Assembly: GCF_000226095.1 (NCBI RefSeq)
Contig: NC_016473.1
Coordinates: forward strand, 2,790,001-2,854,000
Direction: 5' to 3'
DNA: 64,000 nt
Source of the DNA: Thermothelomyces thermophilus ATCC 42464
Taxonomy: Eukaryota > Ascomycota > Sordariomycetes > Sordariales > Chaetomiaceae
Shown here: positions 11,325-23,481 of the stretch, piece by piece
Layout of the letters: each line of letters starts with the position of its first letter
Position numbering within the stretch: the first letter of the stretch is position 1
Notes under the pieces: model-generated
The model's input: only the letters and a program-made list of their open reading frames with translations
Told to the model about the DNA's origin: nothing
The model's database searches: none
Position numbers and translations under genes: made by a program

Positions 11325-12772
11325 GTTGTATGTTTGGCGTGAAAAGGGGGTGGTCGTGTCGGGGTAGGGAGGTTCAGGATCGGGAGAGTGGGCAGTCGGC
11401 CCTGTATGTACTTGTATGTATAGTAACATACAAGCTTGACAAGAGTCTCTGCATAATCTTGTCGCTAGAGAGAAGTGTCTTCCACCCGAGGACCCCATAC
11501 ATACTGTAAAGTACCTGCCCATTAAGTCACTGCGGGGTTAGGGTTGGAAGAGCCTGTCTGCGTTCTGTTCCGAGGGCCCACCTCCGACTCGGTGGCGTTT
11601 CTGAAACGTTTCCCCCTGGTACCTGGAACAGATCGGCAGCAACCGAGGTGCAGCACAACCAAAGTTCTCCTTGTGTCTGTGTGTGTTTGTGAGGATTTGT
11701 TAAACCCTTGTTGGAAATCCTTGCGAGGAGCCAAGGCAGTGGAGAGTTACACGGAAAGAACGGGGTGTAGAACAAAGTCGTGGCCTGACATTTTTGCGGG
11801 GACTCGCCAGATGTACGGAGTACGGATTACAGATTAGTCCGTACTGTAAAGTACATACTCCTAACTGGGAAGGAGAAGAGAAACCGAGGTACCAAGAAAG
11901 CAACTCCCGCATTCTTGCACCGATGAAAGCATTCTGCTGTTCCTCACCCGAGTCGCCCACGCAAGAAAACCCGCATTGAAATTGGAGCCCTCTAGCAGCG
12001 AGGAACCTGCAAGGAAATTCTAACTGCTGGGATTACCATAATTATCCCATGGCAAGCTCGTTCAACCGCTGCTGACAAGGGTTCATGATGGCAAACTAGT
12101 GTATACCGTCTGCGTACTAACTAATGAATTGCGAGCATTCGTACTCGGTACTTCACGCTAAAAACAGCGGCAACGGCTGCAGCACGCCGGGGGACGTCAA
12201 GTCGGCAAGCATATCCCGGACTGGGGCGCGCCCGATTGGCTGCCGTCGCGCGACGCCTGCCCGGAAGCTCCAACATCCGGGCCTGAAACACGGCCAGCTT
12301 CTGTCATTTCGTGGCCGCCATGCCGGAACAGTAGTCTCGCATCCGAAACAAGGAAAGCCACTGGCTACGCCGGCAAGCCTCCGCGCCGTTTTGAACATTG
12401 ACTACTATGTTGCACTTCCCGAACCTTTTCCGTCTGATGCCACTCCCAGACCCAAGCCAGTGCTGGTCTAAAAGAATTCATTGCCGTATCTTGCTCGGTC
12501 CGCCATCGTCTTTACATTCTCCGTCTTGATCTCTCTCACTCAGCCTTTTTCTCTTATTGTCATGCTCGCTGTTGTCTTCCATCTTTCTCCTGGACTTATT
12601 CAGCTTAGCGTGGGTGGCCGGCGGATTCACCCGAGTCCACGATCTGCTTCTGATTCCAGCCCCGTCACCCAAGATGACATTTCGCATGCCGAGCTTCCCT
12701 TCCCTCGCCGCAGCGCACCTACGAGGGTCCGGTCTTCTCTGGCCGTCTCTGAGTCGAGCTTCGTGGTCAAGA
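11325..12772. other. Intergenic region without a supported gene
   Basis: I see no supported gene. Near 11815-11875 there is a cluster of TACGGAGTACGG and TAGTCCGTACTG motifs, a dispersed short palindrome seen in several intergenic parts of this window. The final 200 bp form the leader of the next gene. Confidence 0.45.
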
Positions 12773-13801
12773 ATGGCTCTCCGACTCTCGCTCCTTCAAG
12801 TATTTGCTGCCGCCATCCTGGCATCTTTCTCTTTGCTGCTCGCCCACGGCGAGTCAGCGGCGACAGTGAGATCCTGTACGACTCACGATCATCACAACAC
12901 ATTGGCAGAACTGTTCCCCAACAGTGCCACCGGGGTTCTGAATGCGACGCTAGCCATCATCCCGATCTCGTTGGAGACGGCCCGTCGCCTAATTCCGCCG
13001 CAGTACGGCATTCTCGAACGGGCCTACCGGGCTCTGGTGCCCAGCTTCCCCGAGGGGATGTACCCGCTGATGGTACAGGCCGCCCATGACCACGACGTCC
13101 AGCTCCGTGCTTACGGCATTACCATTGACGACTTTTCGGTTAGTGCTGTTTCAACGCTGAACCGTGTGTACTCGACGCGACAACATATGTTGACCAAGTA
13201 CTAGCGTGTCGGGTTCGAGTTTCCCTTGCTGGATCTCGCAGGCGATGGCTACTCCTCCTTTCGCTGGGCCCCTGCTCAGCTCATCAGTGCGACCAATCCT
13301 ATTGCCCTGGAGGGGTCCAGAGCGTACGGAACACTTGTCACTCCGGCCAAGTACGAGCCGCTCTGCGATGCCTACCACCGCCTGGCCAACGGCCACACGT
13401 ATTTCAGAGGCGTCGGGTTGGACTCCTCTGATCTTTTCGAGCTCGAGATGGCACGCCTGTCTCACGCAGCGCTCAACCCTTACCCCCTGGAACTTTTCAA
13501 GAACATCACCAACCAACCCACATTCGCAAATGCTACGTCGTGCGACAACATGATCCGACTCTTCAACACTTCCATGACGGTTGGCGCTAACGCTCCCGTT
13601 CACGTCCATGGGAGGGTCCGAGCCCGTGCCTTTCCCTTCCAAGAGGCGGAAAAAGAGTGGACGGATATCTATGGCGTGCAGGTCGCGACGCCATTTATCG
13701 AGAACAACTACCTCGAGTGCCGGTCCATGAGAGGATACTCGGGTACCGGCGGGCCCGGGGACTCCTACGTACATGAAGCTAATGTTAATGATGAACTGTA
13801 A
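12773..13801 (+). CDS. Secreted protein of unknown function, possible acetoacetate-decarboxylase-like fold
   Basis: I do not recognise this as a named family. The model join(12773..13138, 13205..13801) has a 66-bp phase-0 intron and gives 320 aa. The start at 12773 was chosen because it opens a clear signal peptide: MALRLSLLQVFAAAILASF, then LLLAHGESA. Further in-frame methionines lie upstream but precede no membrane-like segment. The mature part has potential N-glycosylation sites (NAT, NIT, NAT, NTS). Blocks such as IIPISLETARRLIPPQYG and the FEFPLLDLAGDG...FRWAPA...NPIALEGSRAYGT series recall the strand order of acetoacetate-decarboxylase-like beta barrels. That resemblance is an impression and no catalytic lysine is assigned. 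It is likely secreted. Confidence 0.75.
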
Positions 13802-16800
13802 AATAAGAAAAAGGGAAAGTACATAATGTCCAACGCAGTGGAGAGCTCGAATAAGCATCTGAGAGGCGTTAAGAGTAGTGGCAACGAAGAACAGAAAGAG
13901 TGCATTGTTAAACTATCTATAAAGGAGAAAAAGAATGGTATAAATAGACAAAGGATATGATCTGTACGCTGATGAGCGTGCAAAGCGGTGTATATAGCTC
14001 GTGGCTGGTTCCCTAGAAGCTTGGCTGCTTCTGATATACTATAATAATCAGGAGAGTTGCTGATACCGGTCGTTGGTGGCCGCTAACCTGAAACCCAAAA
14101 TTGCTCCTAGTCACTCTGCGAAAAGCCAAGAGGCACTTTGAAAGAAACAACATACTTAACGGCGACAGACTAGTCTCAATTTTCACTTCTCTGTATACAT
14201 TGATTCCCTCGATTGAAATGGGAAGAAGAAGAAAAAAAGGGCGGGAGTGGAACGGCCCAGATTAGTCAAGACCCGAGCATTGCTTAATAGAACACGTCCT
14301 TGAATAATTAATTAATTAGGACCTGTCGAGCTGTCATGATCACGGCTAATAGTGGTTTGACCTCTGTAGTAATTAACGCATCTGTTTGCTGTCGCTGCGT
14401 GAGGCGGCTAGATGAGACAAGCAAGTAATTAATTACAGAAAGAAACAGGAAACCTATGTATAATTAATAATCACTAGTGTAGTCAGATCGGCTTCTCCGC
14501 AGTGCGGCTCCGCTCTTGTATGGCCCCCTTATCATCCCGCATGCCAGCGCTGATCCCAGCGTCGGATCTCGACCGGCCCGGGTGTGGTACCACACGGCGC
14601 AATACAAGTTACGAATTCGGCTCTGTCCGGCGACACTAGCACGGACGAAGGGTGCACGTTCCCTTCCTGGGTCCAAATCCTTACCCGGCTGGGTTCGATC
14701 AAGATCAGCTGTTCTTTGGGAACGAGCACTTGAAGGGCTATTAAGTAGAGCGGCAGGGCGGAGTCCGCCTCGACCACGTTTCTAGGTAACCCCCCAACTA
14801 TTAATCAATCAAATGCCGCGACACGGCACTTTGTCAACCAACAATCAAGAATGGGAGCTGGAGAAAAAACCCCGGGGGGGGGGGGTGGGGGTTCAAAGAG
14901 CTGAAGCACAGATGGGAACCTTTAACATGCCCAAACACTGATATAATTAAAGCCCCGGGCCTCGTCATTAATAATCCGAGCTTGTCGATTTCTCTGGTTA
15001 AGCCGGTACGGTAACGGAGTTCTTGGAAGTCTCGTGATGCGACGGAAATCTGTCGTGAATCGGCATGACTTGACAATTAAAACCAACCCTCCGATGCCTA
15101 CCGACGCTCGGCTCGAATTTGGGTTGAGTCGAGCCCGAGATCGGGTTCTTAGGTCTCTGGTCTCATATTATCATTGATCATTGCCTAAAGAGCGGCCCCG
15201 TTTTTTAAAGACCATTCACGCGTACAGGCGTACGTACAAATGTCAAAGGACCCTTTTTTTTGGGGGGGGGGGTCATCCAACGCCAACGACAGGCAACGCG
15301 GTGTTACAGCATATGACTGCTAGTGGGTCAGATCTGACTGACCCACCAACAGGGATGACGAGCCAGGGTCAACATGTATTTAGACAGCTTCCCCGAGTGC
15401 CTCTGGCACTTGGAACAATCAACGCTTTTATCACCTACTTCTGCAGACCGTAACAGTTGGTCCAGGAGTGCCGCCCACGGCGCGAATACCGCTGTGGTGT
15501 CGTATCTTTGCAGCCTTTCTGAGCTGTACTGATTGCAGCCACCGAGCTGTAGCACGCGGTTTCAGTCCACCGTGTTTCGATCCAACTCTCGTCGACAGTT
15601 GCGGCGCAGCCCTATCACAACCTCAAGTGTCTTGTCCCCTTCCAGCGGCGGAACAAGACAATGCCTCGCTGCGCCGCTCGGGATTTCCCCTTGTTTTCCA
15701 GCGCCTCCCCGGTCGCCTCAACCGGCCGTCGCAGGATCTTGGGACCAACTGTTGTTGAAAAAGGCCAAGAACACCCCTTAGCAAGACTGAAATACTCGCC
15801 CGTCTTCTTATACCGACCGCCTGCCTGCCCAGGTCGGGCTGGGCCTGGACAATGAACGCCTAATTATGTATCTACATGCAGGTCGTCCCAAGAGGTCATA
15901 GTGGTTCAGCCGGATCTGCCATTTCCTGATTGTTTACTTTTCCTTTCTTTAGGTTGAGGCGCGTCGCTGGTCGATTTTGACTCTTTTCTTCTCCTTTCTC
16001 TTCACTGTGTTTGTTTTCCCGGAAGTTTTTTCTCCGACCCGTTTACTCTTCTCCGAGAGAAACGGAAAACCGCCATGTTTCAAGCAGTGCCCTTGAAGCG
16101 GACTCTTTCCCGGTCCCTCATCAGGATTATCCAGCGGACCCTACCCTTGGTCAAGAGCAGAGGGCGCTCATGGACTACCAGCGCCAAGACGCGGATGCCG
16201 ATCGATATGTGAGATAGGCGCATGCCAGAAGAGCGCTTTTTGGTCCGCATGTCTTTTTCTGAGACTTGTCGGCGATGGGGCCGGCAGATTCATCTCGGAA
16301 TTTCGACGGCCGCCCAAGGCATCCATCCGCCGCGGTGACTCTGGCCGAGAAGATCTGTTTTCGGTGATTCCTGTTTCGAATGGGATCAGCCGCGACCTTG
16401 GGACAACTCCAACTAAGGGCAAATGAGTGGATATCACCGCACTGTTGCTTTCGTCCGTGCCGGTGCTGCGATGGGATCGGTCAGCCACGGCATAATTACA
16501 GCGCGGAAAGGAATCTAAGGGGAGCATGACGCTAGGGTGGGTAAGGCGACATTACTCAGCTTTATTCACGGCAGTCTTGTTTGCCGTGCTCCCTTTACCG
16601 CCGTAAGCTAGAGGGTGCTGCATGGGTTTAAATGGGAATCGGAGCACAAAATCGGAGTTGCTGTACGGCTATTGTTTTCGGGTGGGAGTGCATTGCATCG
16701 ATAGACGGTCGGTTCGCGTTCGCAAAACCTTGGGGATGGGTTGCATTGGGGCACGGGAAAGTTGACCACCTTACCCGTGCCTTCTTCGTTTGATAGCTTC

Positions 16801-17750
16801 GGTTGAGATACCACCTGAATTGACACTGCCTGAGAGGGAAGACTTCAACCCATGGAAAAGGCTTCGGTGAAAACGTCGGCCAAGTCGGCTTCGTGATTAT
16901 GGTCTGGAGAGCCACGGTGTGCAGCTATTGCACAATGAATAGGTAATCATTTCCCCTTTATTGCTCAGGGAGGGCAATTGGGGCAATTGCTTGGCGTATG
17001 GTGTTGGTGTCTAATGCTTCACGGAATACATACTCTTCGAGACGATGTTAATTAACTAATTCAATTATTAATTATTTTGCTGTAAGGCTTGGAGCCCACT
17101 TTGGCGGCGCGAGTGCCGGTTCACTGCACTTCGCACTGCGTCAAGGCAGTATCCGTAAGGATAAATCCGTACGTATATCCGTACTAAACACCTAATTAAA
17201 TCACTTCTTTAAACTGCCACATACACTGCCTTGGAAAATATTGCAGACCTAAGCTACACCCACACTACAGTCAGCTCGACGAGTTTTCACAGTCGTTTCC
17301 AGGCGCGCCTTTGGTGTTTCAGAGAAAATATGGTTGGTTGACGATATCGGAACCCCCCGACTTCGATTTGAGGCTACACCGCCTTCTTCTCACTGACATT
17401 CAAAAAACACACCTACAACCAATTGTCCGGCGACATTGGCTCCGTAAAATTCCGGTTCCTACCCTGGAGGTAGGCAGGCCCGTTTTCTTCTCCTTTCTTT
17501 TCTTCCTCGGGGGCTGACTGGCCTTTTGAACGACAACAACATGATCTTGCTAGATTGCGGGTAATAATTGCGAAACTGCAAAAGCGACGCCGCAATTGCT
17601 GCTTCCAGCAATTGCACCTAAGTAGGCCGTAGGTATTCTGACAATAATAAATAATAGCGAAACTGTGCATTAATTATTAATTAATTACCGTAGTCAATCC
17701 GATCGCTTTAGTTTAGATCTCTCAGGACTTCCGTTCGCTCCACCCGCAAC
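13802..17750. other. Nearly 4 kb of intergenic sequence, partly AT-rich
   Basis: I see no gene I can support. The stretch holds several TTAATTAATTA tracts (near 14305, 14425, 17050 and 17670), a G run at about 14873-14886 and a T8G10 run near 15255. It also holds a 9-bp stem hairpin at 15323-15346. A 45-codon basic frame from 16074 resembles a presequence but leads nowhere. Confidence 0.45.
15323..15346. repeat. Inverted repeat with 9-bp perfect stem
   Basis: GTGGGTCAG and CTGACCCAC flank a 6-base loop. A 12-bp palindrome GTCAGATCTGAC overlaps the loop. No gene lies nearby, so its role is unknown. Confidence 0.6.
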
Positions 17751-18752
17751 ATGACCAAGCTGTCAGCGATACGCGAGGCCAACGCGGCGCTCAAGAGCGA
17801 GCAGCGCAGGGGCGTCGTCGCGGTCTTCGTCGGCGCCACGAGCGGCATCGGACTGCACACGCTCCGGACGACGGTGACGCTCTTCGCCGACCCGACCGTC
17901 TACGTCGTCGGCCGGTCCGAGGCCCGGTTCGCGGACCATCGCGCCGAACTCGAGCGCCTCAACCCGGGCGCCCGGGTCGTCTTCCTCCAGGCCGACGTGT
18001 CCCTGCTGGCCGACGTGGACGCGGCGTGCGACCGGATCGCCGCCGCCGCCGCCGCCGCCGCCGAGACCAAGGTGGACTACCTGTACATGAGCCCCGGCCT
18101 GATCCCGATCAACGGGCCGCAGCACACGCGGGAGGGCCTCGACACCTGCTTCGCCCTCTCCTACTACGCCCGCGTCCGCTTCGTCGAGAAGCTCGCGCCC
18201 CTCCTGCGCGGAGCGCCCGCGCCGCGCGTGCTCAGCGTCCTGGCCGCCGGCCGGGAGGGCCCCCTGGTCGAGGACGACCTCGGGCTCGAGGACGAAAAGA
18301 ACTGGTCGACGGGGGCCGTCATGCGCCACACCACGACGCTGACGAGCCTGGCGCTGGAGCACCTCGCCCGGCAGCACGGCGACATCGTCTTCCTGCACGC
18401 GTTTCCCGGCCTGGTGCGCACCGACATCTTCGCCCGGCTGGAGGCGCCGCCCGGGAGCAGCTGGCTGTGGAAGCTGGCCGTCTTGCTGGTCAGCCGGGGA
18501 GTGACGGCGCTGATGTGGCTGCGGGGCATTACCCCCGAGGAGAGCGGGGAGCGCCAGGCCTGGCACCTGACCAGCCCCGAGTTTACCCGGGAGGGAGGCA
18601 GGCTGCACCAGGTCAACGAGCACAGCGACGAGATCGCCCCGAGCGCCATGAAGGTGTTTGAGGACTACAAACAAGAGGGCTGGCCTGAGAGGGTCTGGGA
18701 GTATACCGCTAGAGTCATCGAGAGGGCTCTAATAGCTACCCAGTCTGCGTGA
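17751..18752 (+). CDS. Short-chain dehydrogenase/reductase family protein lacking the canonical YxxxK
   Basis: This is a single-exon gene of 333 aa. The Rossmann fold has the glycine motif GATSGIG at residues 28-34, a VVGR segment after the second strand and an LQADVS acidic stretch, which together indicate NAD(P) binding. A catalytic serine could be that in RVLSVLAAG. The usual Tyr-x-x-x-Lys is not present: where it should fall the chain reads STGAVMRHTTTLTSLALEHLA. That pattern recurs in fungal SDR-like proteins of secondary-metabolite loci, so either the chemistry differs or the protein is a non-catalytic binder. A run of eight alanines near residues 97-105 is encoded by a GCC repeat. GC content at third positions is very high. 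Confidence 0.85.
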   Translation: MTKLSAIREANAALKSEQRRGVVAVFVGATSGIGLHTLRTTVTLFADPTVYVVGRSEARFADHRAELERLNPGARVVFLQADVSLLADVDAACDRIAAAAAAAAETKVDYLYMSPGLIPINGPQHTREGLDTCFALSYYARVRFVEKLAPLLRGAPAPRVLSVLAAGREGPLVEDDLGLEDEKNWSTGAVMRHTTTLTSLALEHLARQHGDIVFLHAFPGLVRTDIFARLEAPPGSSWLWKLAVLLVSRGVTALMWLRGITPEESGERQAWHLTSPEFTREGGRLHQVNEHSDEIAPSAMKVFEDYKQEGWPERVWEYTARVIERALIATQSA

Positions 18753-19108
18753 TACGGCCATGCTGTGGAAAAGTGCATAATTACATTAGTGATGCGAAGG
18801 ACATGGCAAATATGAAGACAAGACCTGCGTAAGGGTGACGAGGAAGACAATTTCAACCCATGCCTCCATTTTCTCTCTCATCGCTGGTTGTCAGCTGCAT
18901 CAGAAGCCCTAATAGTACATGTATTCTGCGGACTCTGGTTCACCGGCTCCCGCGTAATTAATTACTGTTCCATCGTCGGTAAAAAAAACATCTTGATGAT
19001 ATTCCGATGCTTTCTTAACAGCGTTGCCACCCAAATTCGAAAACCATGATATTGACGTTAGATCATATTTAAAGTCTCAGACCCTCGTCTGCCACATGTC
19101 GTAATTCA
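18753..19108. other. Convergent intergenic region
   Basis: This is the 3' flank shared by the SDR gene and the permease gene, which converge here. I see nothing else in it. Confidence 0.5.
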
Positions 19109-21039
19109 TCAATCAATGCTGTCATAGCCCTGCCCCCTATCTCCCTTCGGCCCCAGTAATGGCTGCTCCTCCGCCGCCACCGATGATGGACTCTGCGGCC
19201 CGGACGACTTACCAGGGACGGCCGCGTCTTCCCCGTCTTCTTTCAGGACCAAGGCGTCGGTGACTGCGAAACTCGTCCATTCCGGCCATAACCTCGTCCA
19301 CACCAGCCAGTACAGAGCACCGAGCAGAAGAACCCCGGTCCCGACCAGAGGGAAAGCGTAGTACGGGTAGCCATCGGCGTTCCAGTCGCTGTTTGGCGGC
19401 ATGAACGGAGTGACAACGAGAAAGATGTTCAGGCAAAGAAAGATGACGGGTACCGGGAGATAGGTCTGCCAGGGGGACGACCAGTTTTCTGACTTGGTGA
19501 GCCGGAGGTAGATGAGACCTCCGGCGACGAAGGCGTTGATCCAAGCACCGGGATATGTGTACCTGGCAGGTTCCCAATGTTAGTCAGGAGGGTCTGAGAG
19601 AACGGAGTGGCCGAAAGAGGGCAGCAGTAATTACAGGTTGACAATAAAGTTGTATGCGGGGCCCGGAGGAGGCGCAACCAATACGATGACGGTAATGATC
19701 CAGTGGAGGAAGAGCTGCTTCTGTCAGTCTTGGATGGTCCAGCTTCTTGGAGAGGTTTGTCGCCACATACCGAGGCGGCTGGGGTGTTGAACGGCCTGGT
19801 AGATGCCCAAAACTTGCTCCATGGCAAGACGCCTTCCCGGGCCAGCTCTTGGTTGACCCGAGAATGTGCGAAGCTCACGGCGAGCACGTTGCCTATGTTG
19901 CTGAGGGCGACGAAAGCGGGTAGGCTCCTCGCTGCTGCGCTCTCGCCAAACATGTTTCGGAAGAAGAGCCCGGCCACAATGACCTCGGACTTGGCAAGCT
20001 CGGCCTTGGGTATCGCGGCGAAGTATGCAACGTTGGCGAGCACATACAGAAGCGTGATGCCGACAACAGCAAGGGGTGCGGCAATCTTGAGCGTCCGTTG
20101 CGGGTTTCTGAGCTCACCCATCACGTAGTTGGCGTTCTCCCAGCCCTTGTAGCTGTACACCACCTGCAGGAGGGCGGTGGCATACGCATACGCCCCCCCT
20201 CCGCCATAGCCATCCCCCTTTTCGATGGCCCAGAAGTCGTCAAAGTTGTGGGGGTCCGGAACCAGCCGGTAGCCCGCCAGAGCGGCAAATCCTGAAAAGA
20301 CGATCAAGAGCAGGACGAGGACCTTGAAGATACCAAGCGCGTTGGTGAGTCTCAGTCCCCATCTCGGGAGGAGTGCGTGCAGCAAGACAACAAGAGTAAT
20401 GCAAGCCACCGCAATCAGGCGAGGTACCCAGCCGTCGGGCATGGGGTGGCCAACGGCCAGGAGGACGTAGCGGCCAAAGGCGAGGGCGTTTCCGGAGGAA
20501 AATCCGAGCAGGACAATCTGGACGGCGAACACGTCGGTGGCCAGATGGCGGGGACGTCTGAATATGCGTTCGAGGTAGTTCTTCTCGCCACCGGATCTCG
20601 GTATGGCGAGGCCGAACTCGAGGTACACGCCGAGACCAGAAAGGGTGAGGAGGCCGGCTGGTTCGGGGTTTGGGTCAGCGATCTTGCAACAGCTGACGGG
20701 CTTCTCTGTCCTTACCAACTGCCCACAACAGCAAGCTAATGCCCACCGATCCGGTGGCGGCGAATATGCTCGAAGGTGTGGAAAAGACTATTAATTACCA
20801 AAGAATCAGGATCGGCCAAACTTGGATGGGAGGGTCCGAGATTAAAGCATTGAGGGTGTCCTACTGCCTGTCCCGATCATCTTGTTCAATATGAGGAACA
20901 CAGCGCCGGCGACTCCAATCTTAGCCGGCCCGGGCCGAACGCCTATAATCTCATCGTCTCCTACGATGTCACTCACGGCCTTTTTGTCGACTGGCACATC
21001 GACGGGCCTTGCGACACCCTTTCCGCTTAGACAGTTCAT
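19109..21039 (-). CDS. MUP1: MUP1-type amino-acid permease (methionine/cysteine, APC superfamily, LAT group)
   Basis: This is a plasma-membrane H+-coupled amino-acid importer, probably for methionine. Exons are complement(19109..19562, 19635..19714, 19771..20657, 20716..20787, 20865..21039), giving 555 aa, close to yeast Mup1. The first helix carries NKMIGTGIFSTPSSIFAATGSVG, written across an intron. About twelve membrane segments follow, with GLGVYLEFGLAIPRSGGEKNYLE, YKGWENANYV and ARSLPAFVALSNIGNV as further family blocks. The C-terminal tail is hydrophilic and ends in QGYDSID. The acidic N-terminal tail before the first helix (KAVSDIVGDDE) suits arrestin-dependent ubiquitin control known for Mup1, which is inference. 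The frame stays open upstream of 21039, so a longer N-terminus cannot be excluded. Confidence 0.9.
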
Positions 21040-21768
21040 GGCAATCTGCCACTCCGGAAGTCGTCGGGTGAACTGGGCCGGTGGGAGTCGGATACCAACG
21101 GGAGTTAACAAGTTGATGGTACGCGAGTGTGCGGCGATGCAATCGATGTTCTTGCCGTGCGATGCGTCACAAATCAATCACCCGATGCCCTCGTCGACCC
21201 CCAGTAACTGGATCTGATTCTAGAGATGGGAGAAAACTCCAGAGCTGTTTTCGTCATCGTGAGCAGGATTTTCATATCTGAGCGACTCGACGGGTGATTG
21301 AGGAAGGTGAGGTCAGGCGCTAATCGATTGCGTGCTTGTGAGTTGCGATGGCAGCACCCCAATTGGCTTCAGCCACCAGAGGCAAAGGGCCCCACCTCCC
21401 GTGACCATACCAGCTCCCGTTCAGCTCCGTGAGCTACCCCGGCGCCCCGAACTAAACTTGCTGCTCAACTCGGGACCTCCCGGCGATTGAGAGATCGGCT
21501 TGGCGGTGCAGTGAGCCTCGACTTTGCTGACAAAAAGCTATAGCTCATGTATATATAGTATAAAACAAGGTTTGCTAATCAAAATGTGAACTATTATGCT
21601 TGCCTTAGTTAAAGTTTGTGCTCTTGACCTAAAATAGGCTAAGGAGCCTCAAATATAAGAAGAATCTAAGAATAAGTCACTTAGGTCTCTAGAGAGCGCC
21701 GTTAAATGTAGGTTATTGCTATATACTTCTGTTTTTCTTGACAGCCATCTACATACAAGGATAGGAGT
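21040..21768. other. Intergenic region, AT-rich on the right
   Basis: This is the promoter side of the permease gene and the 3' side of the F-box gene. The part from about 21530 to 21760 is markedly AT-rich, with runs such as TATATATAGTATAA. I see no gene. Confidence 0.45.
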
Positions 21769-23481
21769 TTATGACGGTGGCGGTGTGTTAACTATCTCCT
21801 TTAGTTCCTCCCTGCTGATAACAATCGAGCTACGTAAAGCGCTCATGCCAGCCGAAAAACCGCATTCAACCTCATAAAGATCTAGGATAGTACGGATGCT
21901 GACATGCCGGCAACGTCTCTGGTGGCAGTCTTCCTTTATAAACCGGAGGCAGCCCTCTTGGCAGGTCGCCAAGCCATCGTAGTCGAAGATAACGAGCCCC
22001 TTAGGTAGGTACGACGTCTCATCAATGATGTGCCCGTCGTCATCTGTTTCGTCCGAGTCGACCGAGCCGTCGTCGTCCTGGGTCGGTGCCCTCTGCTCCA
22101 CCAGCCACGAGAAATCCACACGCACCTGTCGCGGAGAATCTAGGTCCAGGTCGGAGCCGTCTTGATCTCTGCCTATCCGGGTCGTCAGACTAGCGCGGCC
22201 GTACATTTCTTGCAGCTGTCTGAAAAGCGTCTTCCAGGTCTCGCCCACGAGCCCGATGACATTGAGTCGGATCTCGGTCGCGGTGCCACGCACCTGCTTC
22301 CAAAGGCGCACCAGATCGGCGGCCTTGATCGTGGCGCGACGCAGGTCGAGGACGCGGAGAGAGGGCAGCCGGGCAGTCTGCGCGAACTCGCTGAAGGCTC
22401 GCAGGAAGACCTCTTGGCTGGCCCTGGACTTATGACGATCCAGGGCATCGTCGAACATTAGGGTCAGCTGCTGCAAGCGCGGGGCGAGGTTGACCAGTGC
22501 CGGGAGGAACGAGTAATGAGAGCCCATCGCCGGTGAGCTATATTGAAGCATTAGTGACAGCACCGTCAAGTCGGCCAGACTGACGGCGAGGCCACCTCGG
22601 AGCGCCGAACTAGGGCCCGCGATCCAAGGCATCAGACGCACAGGAGCGTAGTCGAGTTCATGTTTCTTGTTCCTAGTTATCGTTAGCTCTATTAGCGATT
22701 TTCGCAATTTTCCCTAATGAAACGGAAGTACAAGAAAAATAAAAGGCGATGAAAATTTAGCAGATCGGACTTACCAGTGCCAAACGCGTAGCAGTTTAAT
22801 GGGCCGCTGTGTCGCAGCCAGCGCCTTAAGGAGGATGGCAAAGTTGTGGCCGAGCCCGTTGCAGTGGCAGGAACCCTCTGGCCATCTTTCGAAAGGGCTG
22901 GCCGCGCTGTCGTATGTCCTGCCGCTTGTCCTCTCCACACAATCCGCGCCGAAGGCAGTGCTCTCGTGGAGGCAGTATCTCTTCGCAGCGACTGGGTCGA
23001 GGAATTCGCCGTCGGTCACTTCAACGTACTCCAAGCGCACCAGTCGCCGAAGAATGCGCGTCAACATCTCGCGGTCCTGTTCCGAAGCCCAGAACCTCTC
23101 TTGTTCCCGGCTCAGGATTATGTATTGCCTGTCTTGGATCTCCTCGGCCGATCGGTTTCCGTCGTCGGCGGCGCCGTGAGCGAGTCGGCTCAGCATGTTG
23201 TACTCCTCGGACCACGAATCCAGGGCGATATAGTGCGAGCCAAGACGGAGAGCGCGCAGCTTTCCTGTAATCTCAGCGCTGTTGGCGACCTCGTCGAGGG
23301 CCTTGAGGCTCCGACGGGAGATCGGCCAGGGAATACTCTGGACCTCGCGAATCAAGGTGTCGCCGGTCGCCTGGTGAATGCGCGAGCAAGTGAGGCGCAG
23401 AGCGACGAGGTCCTTGACGTGTTCAAGGCTGCCGGCTATCTTGGCAATAACCTCGGTAGGAAGATCTGTTAGGGTTAACAT
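21769..23481 (-). CDS. F-box domain protein
   Basis: This is probably a substrate adaptor for an SCF ubiquitin ligase; the target is unknown. Exons are complement(21769..22672, 22775..23481). The 102-bp intron splits a Trp codon, giving 536 aa. The N-terminus LTLTDLPTEVIAKIAGSLE, followed by LVALRLTCSRIHQAT (residues 3-45), is a plain F-box. The middle has leucine-rich stretches (LTVLSLMLQY, LPSLRVLDLRRATIKAADLVRLW) that may form irregular repeats. A very acidic segment (QDDDGSVDSDETDDDGH) lies before a cysteine/histidine-rich end (CQEGC, CHQRRCRH). Fungal genomes carry large fast-evolving F-box families of this shape, and no specific member is recognisable. Confidence 0.8.

Noticed and set aside
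14690-14720. GGTTCGATC stretch resembling a tRNA T-loop
   Set aside because: No matching T-stem, acceptor stem or anticodon arm can be drawn around it.
16074-16211. 45-codon basic frame resembling a mitochondrial presequence
   Set aside because: No downstream exon in any frame continues it into a recognisable protein.
17763-18674. 303-codon minus-strand open frame
   Set aside because: It is the antisense shadow of the SDR gene, caused by very high third-position GC.
20865-20872. Possible GC-AG intron in the permease gene after GGGACAG
   Set aside because: A standard GT donor a few bases on (GTAGGA) gives the exact family motif MIGTGIFSTP, so the GC donor is not needed.
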